Shown here: piece after piece, positions 44,600 through 53,211 of the stretch
Numbering within the stretch: position 1 is the stretch's first letter
How the letters are laid out: every line of letters starts with the position of its first letter
DNA from: Candidatus Amulumruptor caecigallinarius
GTDB lineage: Bacteria; Bacteroidota; Bacteroidia; Bacteroidales; Muribaculaceae
Length of the DNA: 64,000 nt
Reading direction: 5' to 3'
NCBI GenBank assembly: GCA_944321825.1
Contig: CALUMU010000001.1
Span: forward strand, 248,001 to 312,000
Program-made: the position numbers and the translations under genes
Notes under the pieces: generated by a model
Told to the model about the DNA's origin: nothing
The model's database searches: none
What the model saw: only the letters and a program-made list of their open reading frames with translations

Positions 44600-44655
44600 T
44601 CCCGGCGGCGGTGCCGCTCCGCGCAGCCTCTGGAGTAGTCCGCAGCTCGCCGGGA
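44600..44655. other. GC-rich hairpin
   Basis: TCCCGGCG (44600-44607) pairs exactly with 44648-44655, with further GC-rich pairing inside. It sits 6 bases after the stop of the gene at 44662 on the minus strand. A T-run is absent, so it could be a processing signal or attenuator between the two genes. Confidence 0.4.
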
Positions 44656-44661
44656 GTGTGG

Positions 44662-44913
44662 TTAATAACCTGCCTCCGTTAAAATTTCCTCGGCTATGCG
44701 GTTTGCTTCCTCAGTGCGTTTGTCGGCTGCTATTGCATTGTGCAACCTTATTGCGGTAGTGTTAAATTCCCCGATAAAGCAAGGTGGTAAAATATAACCA
44801 TCAAATAGCACTTTATGCGCCGTTAGGGTTTGGTCGGAGTCATATCCCATTGTGTAAGCGGTCAGTATCATTGCCGCCCATGCTATTCTTCCGTTTAGGG
44901 GTTCCTTTCTCAT
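44662..44913 (-). CDS. Hypothetical protein, 83 aa
   Basis: A short soluble helical protein ending in an Ala/Glu-rich helix (A-D-K-R-T-E-E-A-N-R-I-A-E-E-I). No family recognised. It lies 41 bases after the stop of the upstream gene at 44955 on the same strand. Confidence 0.5.
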   Translation of the reverse strand: MRKEPLNGRIAWAAMILTAYTMGYDSDQTLTAHKVLFDGYILPPCFIGEFNTTAIRLHNAIAADKRTEEANRIAEEILTEAGY

Positions 44914-44954
44914 TTTTTCTTCCGTTTTGTGCGATTCCTCAATGTGGGTTAATG

Positions 44955-45308
44955 TTAAGCAACCTTGCCGTTATAGTTGCAAATAAGTCTCTCTAATGCG
45001 GTTCCCCAGTTCTCAAAGTCACTGACGCTATGTGAAATGCGGAAAGCCTTGCGGTATCTTTCATCCTGACGGTGCAAATCTATTTCCTCGTCAATGTCAA
45101 AACCGTCATAATAACTTTGCAGTTCGTCAAAGCTGAAAGGCATAAGGGTAATAATCATATTTACGCCTCTATCCGTCCAGTCCTCAACCTCGGCGCATAT
45201 TTCGCCGTCTTGTTTGAACAGGAAAACGGAACGTCCGTTTTCCTCTAAATAGTCGTGTAAACGTTTCTGCTCGTCAGAGAGTGCGCTGTATAATTCTCTC
45301 CGTGTCAT
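44955..45308 (-). CDS. Hypothetical acidic protein, 117 aa
   Basis: From ATG 45308 it reads M-T-R-R-E-L-Y-S-A-L-S-D-E-Q and is acidic throughout, reminiscent of DNA-mimic antirestriction proteins but without a family match. The frame is open back to 45446; that extension runs into the 184-bp repeat element and is not likely coding. Its upstream region is therefore element sequence. Confidence 0.55.
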   Translation of the reverse strand: MTRRELYSALSDEQKRLHDYLEENGRSVFLFKQDGEICAEVEDWTDRGVNMIITLMPFSFDELQSYYDGFDIDEEIDLHRQDERYRKAFRISHSVSDFENWGTALERLICNYNGKVA

Positions 45309-45360
45309 ATGATGTAGTGTTTGAGGGTTGATTCTTTTCCCTTTAGGAGGTCTTTGACCT

Positions 45361-45544
45361 CGTGTCGGGGATTTTATTCCAGAGTGATTTTTTGTGCATA
45401 CAGACCACGCAGGAAAGGGCAACACAGACATCAAAAGCAGAGTCATAGAATTTGCGGAACGCCAAATTGTATGAAAGCTTTTGATTCATGTTGCCAGGCG
45501 TTACTTTGCATGGAAAATCACTCTGGAATAAAATCCCCTACACG
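45361..45544. repeat. 184-bp MITE-like element with 38-bp inverted repeats
   Basis: The ends 45361-45398 and 45507-45544 are inverted repeats matching at 34 of 38 bases (outer ends CGTGT, then GGGGATTTTATTCC shared). The 108-base interior has no coding frame. It lies 52 bases before the start of the gene at 45308 and may supply its leader. No clear target duplication is visible. Confidence 0.7.
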
Positions 45545-45717
45545 GGTGCATGACTGGAGTTCTCCGACATTCCGATGGCGTGTCATCATAGAATTGCGCA
45601 GCCCTTTGTTCAGGACGGCGGATGCAGTGGCCGCAAGAAATCGGTCTATGCATCAGTCCTGACAATGTGGCAGTGGCCATGCGGCGGCATGTCGACGTAT
45701 GGCATCTGGCACAGAAC

Positions 45718-45751
45718 AAAAACAGCTCCGCCTTGTCACAAGGAAGAGCTG
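45718..45751 (-). terminator. Minus-strand intrinsic terminator
   Basis: CAGCTC/GAGCTG (45723-45728, 45746-45751) and CCTTG/CAAGG (45731-45735, 45739-45743) form a two-part stem with a 3-base loop, followed on the minus strand by TTTTTG. No gene ends just before it, so it may end an untranslated RNA or act as a second terminator. Confidence 0.65.
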
Positions 45752-45813
45752 CCGAATGAGTAAATAAATTGGAAATAACGTATCAAAAATAGCCCAATAA
45801 ATTATGTCGTAAT

Positions 45814-45830
45814 CAAAATGATACGCAAAA
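45814..45830 (+). repeat. Orphan iteron-like site
   Basis: CAAAATGATACGCAAAA matches 17 of 17 bases at the third iteron and its following bases (39072-39088). It lies 6.7 kb from the iteron array. Confidence 0.55.
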
Positions 45831-45866
45831 TTTGTTAAAAATTTGCTTTACATAACATCCGTAATG

Positions 45867-45898
45867 AAAAGAGTCCGCTGCTTCACAACAGCGGACTC
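45867..45898 (-). terminator. Terminator of the fimbrillin-like cluster
   Basis: GAGTCCGCTG (45871-45880) pairs with 45889-45898 over 10 bp with an 8-base loop, followed on the minus strand by TTTT. It is 70 bases past the stop of the last cluster gene. Confidence 0.8.
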
Positions 45899-45967
45899 CC
45901 CATCGCATTTAGTTTTGATAATTTAACCAATCAATAATATTGCATTATTCTCATTAAAGTGCCAGAC

Positions 45968-46972
45968 TCAAAGGGCAGACTCGTCATTAAAATCAGTAGA
46001 TACCGTAGCTTCAACATCCACTTTGTCAGTAAAGATACCGCCATTGGCATCAGATATGACAATACGAGTGTTTTGCTTAACCATTTCTTTCGGAATTTTT
46101 ACCGCGCCGGTATAATATGTCTGCTTATCGCGTCCCGTTACAGCCCATTTTACGCCATACTGTATTGCCACAGTCTTGTTGGAATCTTTTGGTGTAAAGA
46201 AATTGCCGTAGCTTATGAGCTGGTAGTCCTCAAAACCCTTGACAGGAAGAGCATCGGCCTTATTCAGGGCTAATTCAACAGGCCATTCATCACCATACGC
46301 ACCATTGCCGCCATAAGTATCTTCCCAGAAATTATACTTATATGTCTGACCTTCCACATCTATATTGCTAAGAGTAGTCGACAACTGTTTAGCTTTCACA
46401 TCATCGGGAATCGCATCAACGCTCTTTGAAACCAGCACGACCTGCACAAACGGACGCGTGAGAGAAATGGTCATCGTGCCGTCAAGATTTGATGAAGTGA
46501 ACTCATCTGAGAAATACATGAAGAAATCCGCATTGTCGCTCTTGGTATCATATAGCGACCCACGTGCGCGTACAATATCATGCGATACAAGGTTGATATT
46601 ATATTTCTTGCTGTCAGCACAAGCGAACAGCTTGTATCGCACACCTGGCACCGCCTGAAATTTGAACGAGAAACTGCCCTGTCCGAGTGTGCAATTCTCC
46701 TCTCCCGAATCGACCACTTCGCCTGACTCTGCATCATATAACGCCCAAACAAAATGGCTGATTTCCTTGCCGTCTCCGAGGAACTGCCCCTCGGCAGTAC
46801 GGCTCTTTATGCCGGCTGGTAGGGATGCCGTCACAGCAATGCTCTCAGTATTCACATCAGGACTGATGACGGAATGGGCAGGATTTGAAGCCACTGGTTC
46901 ATCAGAGGAGCAGCTTACAAGCGAAGTTGACGCTGTAGCCAAGGCTACAGCAAATAACATAAATTTTTTCAT
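45968..46972 (-). CDS. Fimbrillin-like lipoprotein (DUF6562 type)
   Basis: 334 residues with lipobox L-V-S-C (18-21). It has the opening pattern of Bacteroidales fimbrillins: I-A-V-T-A-S-L-P-A-G-I-K-S-R near 45-58, with an Arg before Thr that could be a maturation site. Two beta-sandwich domains are likely, ending in an I-V-I-S-D-A-N-G-G-I-F-T-D-K-V segment. It is the last gene of a minus-strand cluster of three or four lipoproteins. Could be a fimbrial stalk or an adhesin subunit. Confidence 0.7.
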   Translation of the reverse strand: MKKFMLFAVALATASTSLVSCSSDEPVASNPAHSVISPDVNTESIAVTASLPAGIKSRTAEGQFLGDGKEISHFVWALYDAESGEVVDSGEENCTLGQGSFSFKFQAVPGVRYKLFACADSKKYNINLVSHDIVRARGSLYDTKSDNADFFMYFSDEFTSSNLDGTMTISLTRPFVQVVLVSKSVDAIPDDVKAKQLSTTLSNIDVEGQTYKYNFWEDTYGGNGAYGDEWPVELALNKADALPVKGFEDYQLISYGNFFTPKDSNKTVAIQYGVKWAVTGRDKQTYYTGAVKIPKEMVKQNTRIVISDANGGIFTDKVDVEATVSTDFNDESAL

Positions 46973-47024
46973 AAAATTGTTTTGTGTGATAAATAAGTAG
47001 TTAATATGTATTGATATATTACTG

Positions 47025-47996
47025 TCATATTTCTATGACGATTTCATTATTGAAACCGGGATTGATGTTCACCCCTCCGCCGCCAGGCACCTCGGACGGG
47101 TGCATTTCGCGGATGGAATAGAAAGGAGCGTAGACACGAGTCATCTTGCCAGGCTTTACAGGGATTTCGATGTTGTTGACATGGGCAACAATCCTACCAT
47201 CAGCGTCACGCATGGTCATCGATACCGAGACGTTTGTCCCGGTGTTGCCGACAGGTAAAACATCATAGCAAAGCTGCGTATCGCCATTGGCAAGAGTGGA
47301 GGTCACACCAAAGAACGAACAATCCGACCATGTATGGGCTATCTCGCCGCTGAATCCATTGATGGCGCACGGTACAGCGGTATTATAACACACATCGATA
47401 GATTCGACCTTTTCATTTGGCGCATCTGTGGATATGAGTTTAAACCCACCGGCAATCTGTGTCAGAGGTATCTCGATATAGGTCTGATTGTAGGCCAACG
47501 CTATATCGATACGGCTCCATGCCGCAGATTTCATATAATCATTGGCAGTATATGGGAAACGGTCAACAAGCAGCAGCTCCGTCCAATCATCCGTGAAATA
47601 ATAGGAATCCGAAGGAGTTTCCTTGGTAGTATAGTCAGCCCATACCACAACCGTCAGTTTGCCGACAGGCAAACTGAGCGTGATATCTTTACTGAAAGAA
47701 ACACCCTCAGCCACGAGCTTATATGTTGACGGTTCAAATACCTTGACCACATAACGCCTCCGGGGTTCATCGATAGAGCGCGACATTTGATCGGCTTTTG
47801 ACTCGTAATTGATGGTCATGCCATCATCCAACACATCATCATCGATTATTGAAACCGTCACAGGGTGTCGCCATGACAAATCCGTCAAACAATAGTCTTC
47901 TGGTGGCTCTACGTATTCAGGAGCATCCTTGGTAGAACATGATGCAAAAGCAAGGGCAAGAGCCGGGATAATATAGGTAGTGTTTAACAGTCGCAT
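47025..47996 (-). CDS. Fimbrillin-like lipoprotein (DUF6562 or Mfa2/FimB-like)
   Basis: From ATG 47996 the protein is 323 residues with lipobox A-F-A-S-C (about 19). The V-V-W-A-D-Y-T segment after a L-P-V-G-K-L-T strand is typical of DUF6562-type fimbrial proteins. The frame is open to 48113, but that extension overlaps the previous gene and lacks a signal. The start lies 1 base after the upstream stop, showing co-translation. Possibly an anchor or accessory fimbrial subunit. Confidence 0.7.
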   Translation of the reverse strand: MRLLNTTYIIPALALAFASCSTKDAPEYVEPPEDYCLTDLSWRHPVTVSIIDDDVLDDGMTINYESKADQMSRSIDEPRRRYVVKVFEPSTYKLVAEGVSFSKDITLSLPVGKLTVVVWADYTTKETPSDSYYFTDDWTELLLVDRFPYTANDYMKSAAWSRIDIALAYNQTYIEIPLTQIAGGFKLISTDAPNEKVESIDVCYNTAVPCAINGFSGEIAHTWSDCSFFGVTSTLANGDTQLCYDVLPVGNTGTNVSVSMTMRDADGRIVAHVNNIEIPVKPGKMTRVYAPFYSIREMHPSEVPGGGGVNINPGFNNEIVIEI

Positions 47997-47997
47997 G

Positions 47998-48666
47998 TCA
48001 GTTACGTATTGTGATGATGGGACGTATCTTGTGTACCTGGGTTTTCGGAGTCTCCTGATAAGCTCCGCTGTACAGGGAGAATAGCCAGCCTTTAGCCTCC
48101 GATTGTCCGTCAACTTCCGTAGAAGTCCAGTACCAGCATTCTTCGGCCAGATCGGGTAATGGGTCTCCTCCGCATATCGCTATTCGGTCATTTATAGCCT
48201 CTTTGGCGGCAAACAGCAGTTTAGACTGCAAGACCGAAGGGATATATGCCGACTGGCCGAACTTCCACAAATCGAAAACCTCCTCGGCCATTGGTGATTT
48301 GGCTTCAGTGTTATTGAAAAGCGCATACGTGTTGCTATTGCCATCGTGGCTGTTGATGTCGCATGATGTTCCTTGGGAGACGGTAACACTTTCCGAAAAA
48401 GCGGCAGCATCCAAGTCATAGAGATAAACCGCATACCCTTTGCCATCGATAGACGGGTCATCGTTGACGTAAAACACGATTCCTATAGGCTCTTTGTCTG
48501 ATTCAAGAAACTTACAGATAGGCATAACGCCTCCATCCGTGCATAGCACCTGGCCTACCTTGATTGTTGGAGCAAGTATAACCGGCTCATCAAAATGCTC
48601 GCATGTGCAGCTCGCAACAGAGGCAGCCATGGCAGCTACAGGGAAAAGAACTTTAGTTTTTACCAT
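47998..48666 (-). CDS. Secreted lipoprotein with DUF1566-like C-terminus, 222 aa
   Basis: Lipobox V-A-S-C at about 17-20 (start M-V-K-T-K). The C-terminal part (C-W-Y-W-T-S-T-E, then K-I-R-P-I-I-T-I) is the pattern of DUF1566/Lcl-type domains found at fimbrial tips and in adhesins. It overlaps the previous gene by 7 bases and precedes the next by 1 base. Likely tip adhesin or host-factor binder of the cluster. Confidence 0.65.
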   Translation of the reverse strand: MVKTKVLFPVAAMAASVASCTCEHFDEPVILAPTIKVGQVLCTDGGVMPICKFLESDKEPIGIVFYVNDDPSIDGKGYAVYLYDLDAAAFSESVTVSQGTSCDINSHDGNSNTYALFNNTEAKSPMAEEVFDLWKFGQSAYIPSVLQSKLLFAAKEAINDRIAICGGDPLPDLAEECWYWTSTEVDGQSEAKGWLFSLYSGAYQETPKTQVHKIRPIITIRN

Positions 48667-49229
48667 GTGACAGGAATATCAAAAGATTTTACAACAGATG
48701 TGCCGGATGGGTCAAGGTAGCACCAGCGTTCAAACTTGGCAATCTTGCCATTTGGTGCAGGTGCTTCATAGTCGACCTTAACCCTCCAGCCTGTAAGTTG
48801 TCCTGATGGAGCATCTGACTTCCGTAGAGATTGCATCATCATCTCCTGAGCCAGAACAGAAGTATCAAACGAAGAAGCGGTCATAGCGTCAAATTTGGCG
48901 ACAAGAGAATCTGGGTCTTCCTCCTCATACAGGGCATCAAATATGTTTTGCGAAGCCGATGACATGACTTTCATTAGAAACTCTTGGTCTCTCGGACTGA
49001 AAAGCTTGCCGTCTATTACAGAGTCGGCCATGCTTACAGCGGTTATGTTCAGACGTTCGTCATTGACAGTGAACACGACACTTTTTTGTGCCGTCTCTCT
49101 GGCCGCAGATTTAACCCTCCGGCCATCGCAGCAAGTCATCAGTAAGCCTATGCCCAATATTACCATGAATGGGGAAAAGACAAACAGTCGTTTGCCGCAC
49201 TTCATTAAAATGCATTTTACTTTCTTCAT
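48660..49229 (-). CDS. Hypothetical lipoprotein, 189 aa
   Basis: An N-terminal membrane segment (about 13-33) ends in L-M-T-C-C, a probable lipobox. The rest is helical, then beta-rich, with W-R-V-K-V-D-Y-E and R-W-C-Y-L-D-P-S-G near the end. No known family. It overlaps both neighbours (4 bases with the zinc-ribbon gene, 7 with the DUF1566-like gene), tying the lipoprotein cluster to the DNA-processing operon. Confidence 0.6.
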   Translation of the reverse strand: MKKVKCILMKCGKRLFVFSPFMVILGIGLLMTCCDGRRVKSAARETAQKSVVFTVNDERLNITAVSMADSVIDGKLFSPRDQEFLMKVMSSASQNIFDALYEEEDPDSLVAKFDAMTASSFDTSVLAQEMMMQSLRKSDAPSGQLTGWRVKVDYEAPAPNGKIAKFERWCYLDPSGTSVVKSFDIPVTW

Positions 49230-49771
49230 ATCTTGATGATTTTGTCTTTTTCTGGTGAAAGCATCAGGCGTTTGTGATATTGTTTACCATCCTCTGTGAG
49301 CATGGTAACTTCGTCAGGAGTGACCCCATTAGCGCATAAGCCTTGTATGTCGGCTAAAGACAATTCGTGTCCGCTGTAATTACGCCATATAACGAAAGGA
49401 CATTTTTCAGGTGCCATTTGGTTTTGGCAATTAAAAGCCTTTGTCCCGACATATACAGCACCCCCACAGCGCGGACATACCGCAATCTTGGAATTGACAA
49501 CAATCTGTCCCGACTGATCTATGTGCAGGGTGGAAGAAAATATCTTGCCGTCATTTTTTGAGAAACCGTCAAGCAACAGCGTTTTTCCACGCAACAGCGC
49601 CGAAATTTCGTTATCTGACATGCGCCTGTTACAAATCAAAGAACTTATATAGAAGTCGCACGACTTATCCGTTGGCATCGCGCCCTCGCATCTGTAATCC
49701 TTGCATGTCTTTATTACCTTTTTGCCGCATTTCGGACAGCATCCGGCAACGATAGGTGGTGTTTCATCCAT
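49226..49771 (-). CDS. Topoisomerase-type zinc-ribbon protein, 181 aa
   Basis: Two topoisomerase-like four-Cys zinc ribbons (C-P-K-C...C-x4-C pattern at about 12-38; C-P-R-C-G-G...C-P-F near 99-124) frame a segment L-L-R-G-K-T-L-L-L-D-G-F. That segment matches the linker of topoisomerase III C-terminal domains. The catalytic topoisomerase core is absent. It is probably a DNA-binding accessory of element transfer, or a detached tail of an ancestral topoisomerase gene. Confidence 0.65.
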   Translation of the reverse strand: MDETPPIVAGCCPKCGKKVIKTCKDYRCEGAMPTDKSCDFYISSLICNRRMSDNEISALLRGKTLLLDGFSKNDGKIFSSTLHIDQSGQIVVNSKIAVCPRCGGAVYVGTKAFNCQNQMAPEKCPFVIWRNYSGHELSLADIQGLCANGVTPDEVTMLTEDGKQYHKRLMLSPEKDKIIKI

Positions 49772-49796
49772 GAGAAAAGTGATTGAAGTAATGGAG

Positions 49797-50489
49797 TTAT
49801 TTATTAAATGTATTGTTCCAAAGTCTTATGGCGTACCGGGCGTTATACTCCATGCCGACAATCTTAGCCCAGCTTTCATAGTCAAGATGCATCCACAAAT
49901 CTATTACAGTCCAATATCGCACCTGACATGCGAAAATCCACAAGTCACGTTTGACGTTGTTAAGAGAAGTGCGTACTGTGTTGATTATGTTGTATCTTTC
50001 GGCAGCACTCAGCATATTGACTTTTTCTTCGTCATCCTTGTTCACCTTGCCAGTGAGAACCAAATTCTGTATAAGAGTGCTGCAAGAGACAATCTCCTCT
50101 GTAGCTTCTTTTATTTTCTTGCTCCCTATGCCAGCCAACGCCGCACCTTTGGGATTCTCCTTGATAGCTTTGCGGATGTTATCACATTCGGTATAAATAT
50201 CGGCGGTGATAAGTGCGATTTCCTTAAGATCATGGACATTCTGCAATGCACTCGTTGCATGGGACATGTATGTCAATATCTGGTTCTCGACATTATGTAT
50301 TTCATGCAGACCGGCGCCTATCACTACCTCCGCTGCTAAAATCTTCTCCTGAAGTTTCTTGCGTTTGTCGTACTCCGATTTAAGCTGTGCATCTCCTGCG
50401 ATGACAGCCGATGTCAGGAGCGGGTCTATCGCCATACAGTCGGATGCGACAGAAACAATAAATGAAAGTATGAAAACGAATTTTTTCAT
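49797..50489 (-). CDS. Secreted helical protein, VirB5/TrbJ-like candidate, 230 aa
   Basis: A signal peptide (hydrophobic 4-19, likely cleavage near M-A-I-D) is followed by almost wholly helical sequence (K-L-Q-E-K-I-L-A-A-E, K-K-I-K-E-A-T-E-E-I). Such signal-plus-coiled-helix proteins in a conjugation operon resemble TrbJ/VirB5 or DUF4141 proteins in plan, but I see no diagnostic motif. It lies between the toprim gene and the zinc-ribbon gene on the same strand. Confidence 0.55.
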   Translation of the reverse strand: MKKFVFILSFIVSVASDCMAIDPLLTSAVIAGDAQLKSEYDKRKKLQEKILAAEVVIGAGLHEIHNVENQILTYMSHATSALQNVHDLKEIALITADIYTECDNIRKAIKENPKGAALAGIGSKKIKEATEEIVSCSTLIQNLVLTGKVNKDDEEKVNMLSAAERYNIINTVRTSLNNVKRDLWIFACQVRYWTVIDLWMHLDYESWAKIVGMEYNARYAIRLWNNTFNK

Positions 50490-50502
50490 AACAAGATGCA
50501 GT

Positions 50503-51627
50503 TTATAATTTGATAGATTGCTCTCTCCTTGCGGTCAAAGCTGCATTACGGTCATGTTTTGACGGAAGAATGACGGCCTCCATCCGCTTACCAAGGATTA
50601 CATCGTTCCAATCCTTATAGACATCAGGTGCTTTACGTGTCTCTGTACAGTGCTTTTGGTCTGCCGGGTCTGACATGTTTAGGGCATTGGCGATTTCAAA
50701 AAGTTTTTTCCCGTAGTTACGCCCGGCCAAATCATTGTCAAACGCATCCACGGCACATGCCCGGTTGTAGTGGGTAAGGATGTTTTTCATTGATTCTCCA
50801 GAAGTCCCTCCACCGAGGGAAACAAGTACGGATGTATCCCAATCAACGGAGAACCTGTTGGCCTGATAAAATCCCATTGCATCATATGCGCTTTCAACGA
50901 AAAATACATTTTTCACAGCTGCAGGATTGCCGTCAGAGAAATCGGCAATCCATGCCGCCGATGATGAATTAGTCCCGGTAGCCTTGCTTTTAAATCCTTT
51001 CGCTCCTCGTATTTCGTAACCCTCCACAGTGTCAGAGTCCGCTTTCCTGTATGGAAATCCGATATTGAATCCTTTAAAATTCTCAATACGAATATCTCTT
51101 ATTTTAACTATGAAAGGCAAAAACGCTTCAAATGTGGACTGGCTGATACCTCTTTCCTTTACCATCCAAGGAACAGGACTCCCATGGGTAAACGCTTCTA
51201 CATTGTAGAGGTCGGGATTAAATGCACGTGCTGCATTAGACCGACCAAGCAACACTGTATCGTCATAATCAATTGGAGGCATATTGGCCATGGATGCCAA
51301 TGCGTTGATCACTTTTGACCACTCGGTAGAACCTGTGGTGTGGAATTGTGCGAGGTTGTCCTTTATAAGTGTCACCACATCGCCACGAGAGCCGTCACGG
51401 CGAAAGAATGTCTGTTGAGCCTTATCGGACGGATGAGACACAATGATACGGTCTGCCACGCTGCCAGAAGTTCCGAGAACCATTTCTACGTATCGTCCTA
51501 CTCCGGCTCGCTTATCGATACGATAACCAAGCTTCAACGCCACATCGGTAACACCGACATGCGTTTTAAGTTCCTGAAGCTTCCGCTTGATGTTTTCCTT
51601 GTAATTGTCAGAAGATACGTAGGTCAT
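50503..51627 (-). CDS. DUF3991/toprim-domain primase-like protein
   Basis: 374 residues from ATG 51627. The frame is open to 51738, but that would overlap the upstream gene by 79 bases. A DUF3991-type N-terminal region is followed by a toprim core: V-E-S-A-Y-D-A-M-G-F (catalytic Glu) and A-F-D-N-D-L-A-G-R-N-Y (DxD). Such proteins in Bacteroidales elements act in primer synthesis or DNA processing during transfer. It lacks an obvious N-terminal zinc finger. Confidence 0.85.
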   Translation of the reverse strand: MTYVSSDNYKENIKRKLQELKTHVGVTDVALKLGYRIDKRAGVGRYVEMVLGTSGSVADRIIVSHPSDKAQQTFFRRDGSRGDVVTLIKDNLAQFHTTGSTEWSKVINALASMANMPPIDYDDTVLLGRSNAARAFNPDLYNVEAFTHGSPVPWMVKERGISQSTFEAFLPFIVKIRDIRIENFKGFNIGFPYRKADSDTVEGYEIRGAKGFKSKATGTNSSSAAWIADFSDGNPAAVKNVFFVESAYDAMGFYQANRFSVDWDTSVLVSLGGGTSGESMKNILTHYNRACAVDAFDNDLAGRNYGKKLFEIANALNMSDPADQKHCTETRKAPDVYKDWNDVILGKRMEAVILPSKHDRNAALTARREQSIKL

Positions 51628-51659
51628 ATTAACCGTTCTCCAATGTTTAGTTTTTCTGG

Positions 51660-52982
51660 TTACACAGCCATGTGGCATGTCTGTTTGTTGACGGTAGTGT
51701 TTAACCTCTCCAATTCTGGCGCAAATACCTTTTTGCACAGTTCGGATTGGTAGAGTCGCTTTTCCTCTGGGTCTTTCAATGAAGCATATATGCGAGCCTC
51801 CGTTTCAGAGACAGGCTTCATACCGAGGTGCGTGTCTCCGATAGAAGCTCTCAGATTGAACTCTCCTGTACTTCCCCGGACAATACCCACATTTTTAAAC
51901 GGCACATTGTCCATTGGGAGCGACAGAAAATCAAAGGCTGCTGTCGGGCGTTCTCCCATGCCGATTTTGATACTGTCTATATGTGCTATAATCATGTCAG
52001 AAGCCTTTCCGACAGCTGGGAGGACAGACATTATAAATCTCGGCTCCTCTTTGAGAGCATCGATCCATGAATTGAGATAACAGGCTGAATTGGAGCTGAG
52101 ACGTGTGTCAAATCCGAGGGCTGAAGCAACAAAAGCACTGGTTAGTTCTGCAATGAGTTCTTCTCGTGCATATTTCGGACTGCCGAAATGTCCGTTTTCA
52201 AGGCGGTTGAGCCTTGACGGATGGCCGGTAGAATGAGCCATTTCGTGAAGCATAGTACCATAATACTCCTGACCGCTGATATAAGTATCTACCGATGATT
52301 CCCCTTTACGGAACTGCGCTTTTTCGGGAACTACTATGTAATCATCTCCAGGATGGTAATAAGCTTGTGCAGATGTCTTGTCGGCTTTTATGGGACATAC
52401 CCATAAATTGTTGGCAACGAGAGCATCAAGTTTGTCGTTCTCATACATGCCCTCTGTGACCGAAAATTGCTGGGGCTTGAACCTGTCCATTATTTTCGCA
52501 TAGAGGTCGGGCTTTGTTTCTGCAAGATTGGTCTGTTCGATGTTGAAAACATTGTTGACCTTGACAAGAGGGATATAGGTGAGGCGGCTTTTCTCCTCCT
52601 CGGACATCTTGTTTATGTCCTCAATATCGACTTTATTGCCGAATTCATCCTTGTATAGAGGTTGGAAATAGAGTACCGGAAACGATTTCTCGCCTTTTAA
52701 TACGTGGGAATCCAGCTTTTGCACTTGATTAAATGTCATGAATACCGGGACTTTGTAGCCTTTAATAGCCGAGTACATCAAGAGCATAAAAGGGTTGAGA
52801 CCCGAATAAGCACGTCCTGAGATATTGATAGGCACTCCGCCTCCCTGCACAGGCAGTAGCCATCCACGCTGCCATGTCTGTGACTTCATTTTTTCCATGC
52901 AGTCTACCATCATTTCAGCAAAGAGGTTTATTGCTTTTTCACCTGGTGGAACTCGCTCAGAGGATTTCGGAAGCATCGTCAA
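51660..52982 (-). CDS. ArdC-like antirestriction protein with zincin metallopeptidase domain
   Basis: 440 residues. The N-terminal ArdC ssDNA-binding domain (W-Q-R-G-W then G-L-N-P-F-M-L, about 15-140) is followed by a zincin domain with H-E-M-A-H-S-T-G-H at 246-254 and a downstream A-R-E-E-L-I-A-E-L. ArdC proteins protect incoming single-stranded DNA from restriction during conjugation. The start overlaps the upstream small gene by 26 bases; a start a few codons later is possible. Confidence 0.88.
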   Translation of the reverse strand: MTMLPKSSERVPPGEKAINLFAEMMVDCMEKMKSQTWQRGWLLPVQGGGVPINISGRAYSGLNPFMLLMYSAIKGYKVPVFMTFNQVQKLDSHVLKGEKSFPVLYFQPLYKDEFGNKVDIEDINKMSEEEKSRLTYIPLVKVNNVFNIEQTNLAETKPDLYAKIMDRFKPQQFSVTEGMYENDKLDALVANNLWVCPIKADKTSAQAYYHPGDDYIVVPEKAQFRKGESSVDTYISGQEYYGTMLHEMAHSTGHPSRLNRLENGHFGSPKYAREELIAELTSAFVASALGFDTRLSSNSACYLNSWIDALKEEPRFIMSVLPAVGKASDMIIAHIDSIKIGMGERPTAAFDFLSLPMDNVPFKNVGIVRGSTGEFNLRASIGDTHLGMKPVSETEARIYASLKDPEEKRLYQSELCKKVFAPELERLNTTVNKQTCHMAV

Positions 52983-53184
52983 TGTCTATTTCTTGTAAAA
53001 CCATAGAGTGCTCATCGGTCATGTCGACATAGAACTGTGCAGATTCGGTGTCAGGTTCAATGCCTCGGTCAGTACACCAATCCAGAAAATCGAGCTTGTC
53101 GTCGCCAAGCATAACGAATTGAAGGATGTCTATTTTCTTTTCGTTGAGCAGTGTTACGCGCTCGTCATATGTCATTGTTGCCAT
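52957..53184 (-). CDS. Hypothetical acidic protein, 75 aa
   Basis: A very acidic, soluble 75-residue protein (L-D-F-L-D-W-C-T-D-R-G-I-E-P-D-T-E). No family. It overlaps the ArdC-like gene by 26 bases and stands 27 bases after the stop of the MutS-I gene at 53212, so it belongs to the same operon. Net charge would suit a DNA mimic, but this is speculation. Confidence 0.55.
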   Translation of the reverse strand: MATMTYDERVTLLNEKKIDILQFVMLGDDKLDFLDWCTDRGIEPDTESAQFYVDMTDEHSMVLQEIDIDDASEIL

Positions 53185-53211
53185 AGGATTATATGATTTA
53201 ATAGTGAATAT

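Larger units (their letters stand above)
45545..45967. other. Noncoding stretch with two terminators and an iteron-like site
   Basis: No supportable gene. It contains a minus-strand terminator (45723-45751), an orphan iteron-like sequence (45814-45830) and the terminator of the fimbrillin-like gene (45871-45898). Frames on both strands are Cys/Arg-rich and unlike proteins. Confidence 0.4.

Noticed and set aside
45501..45763. Short frames on both strands in the gap right of the 184-bp element
   Set aside because: Cys/Arg/His-rich products, overlap with the inverted repeat, no start signals and no continuity with neighbours.
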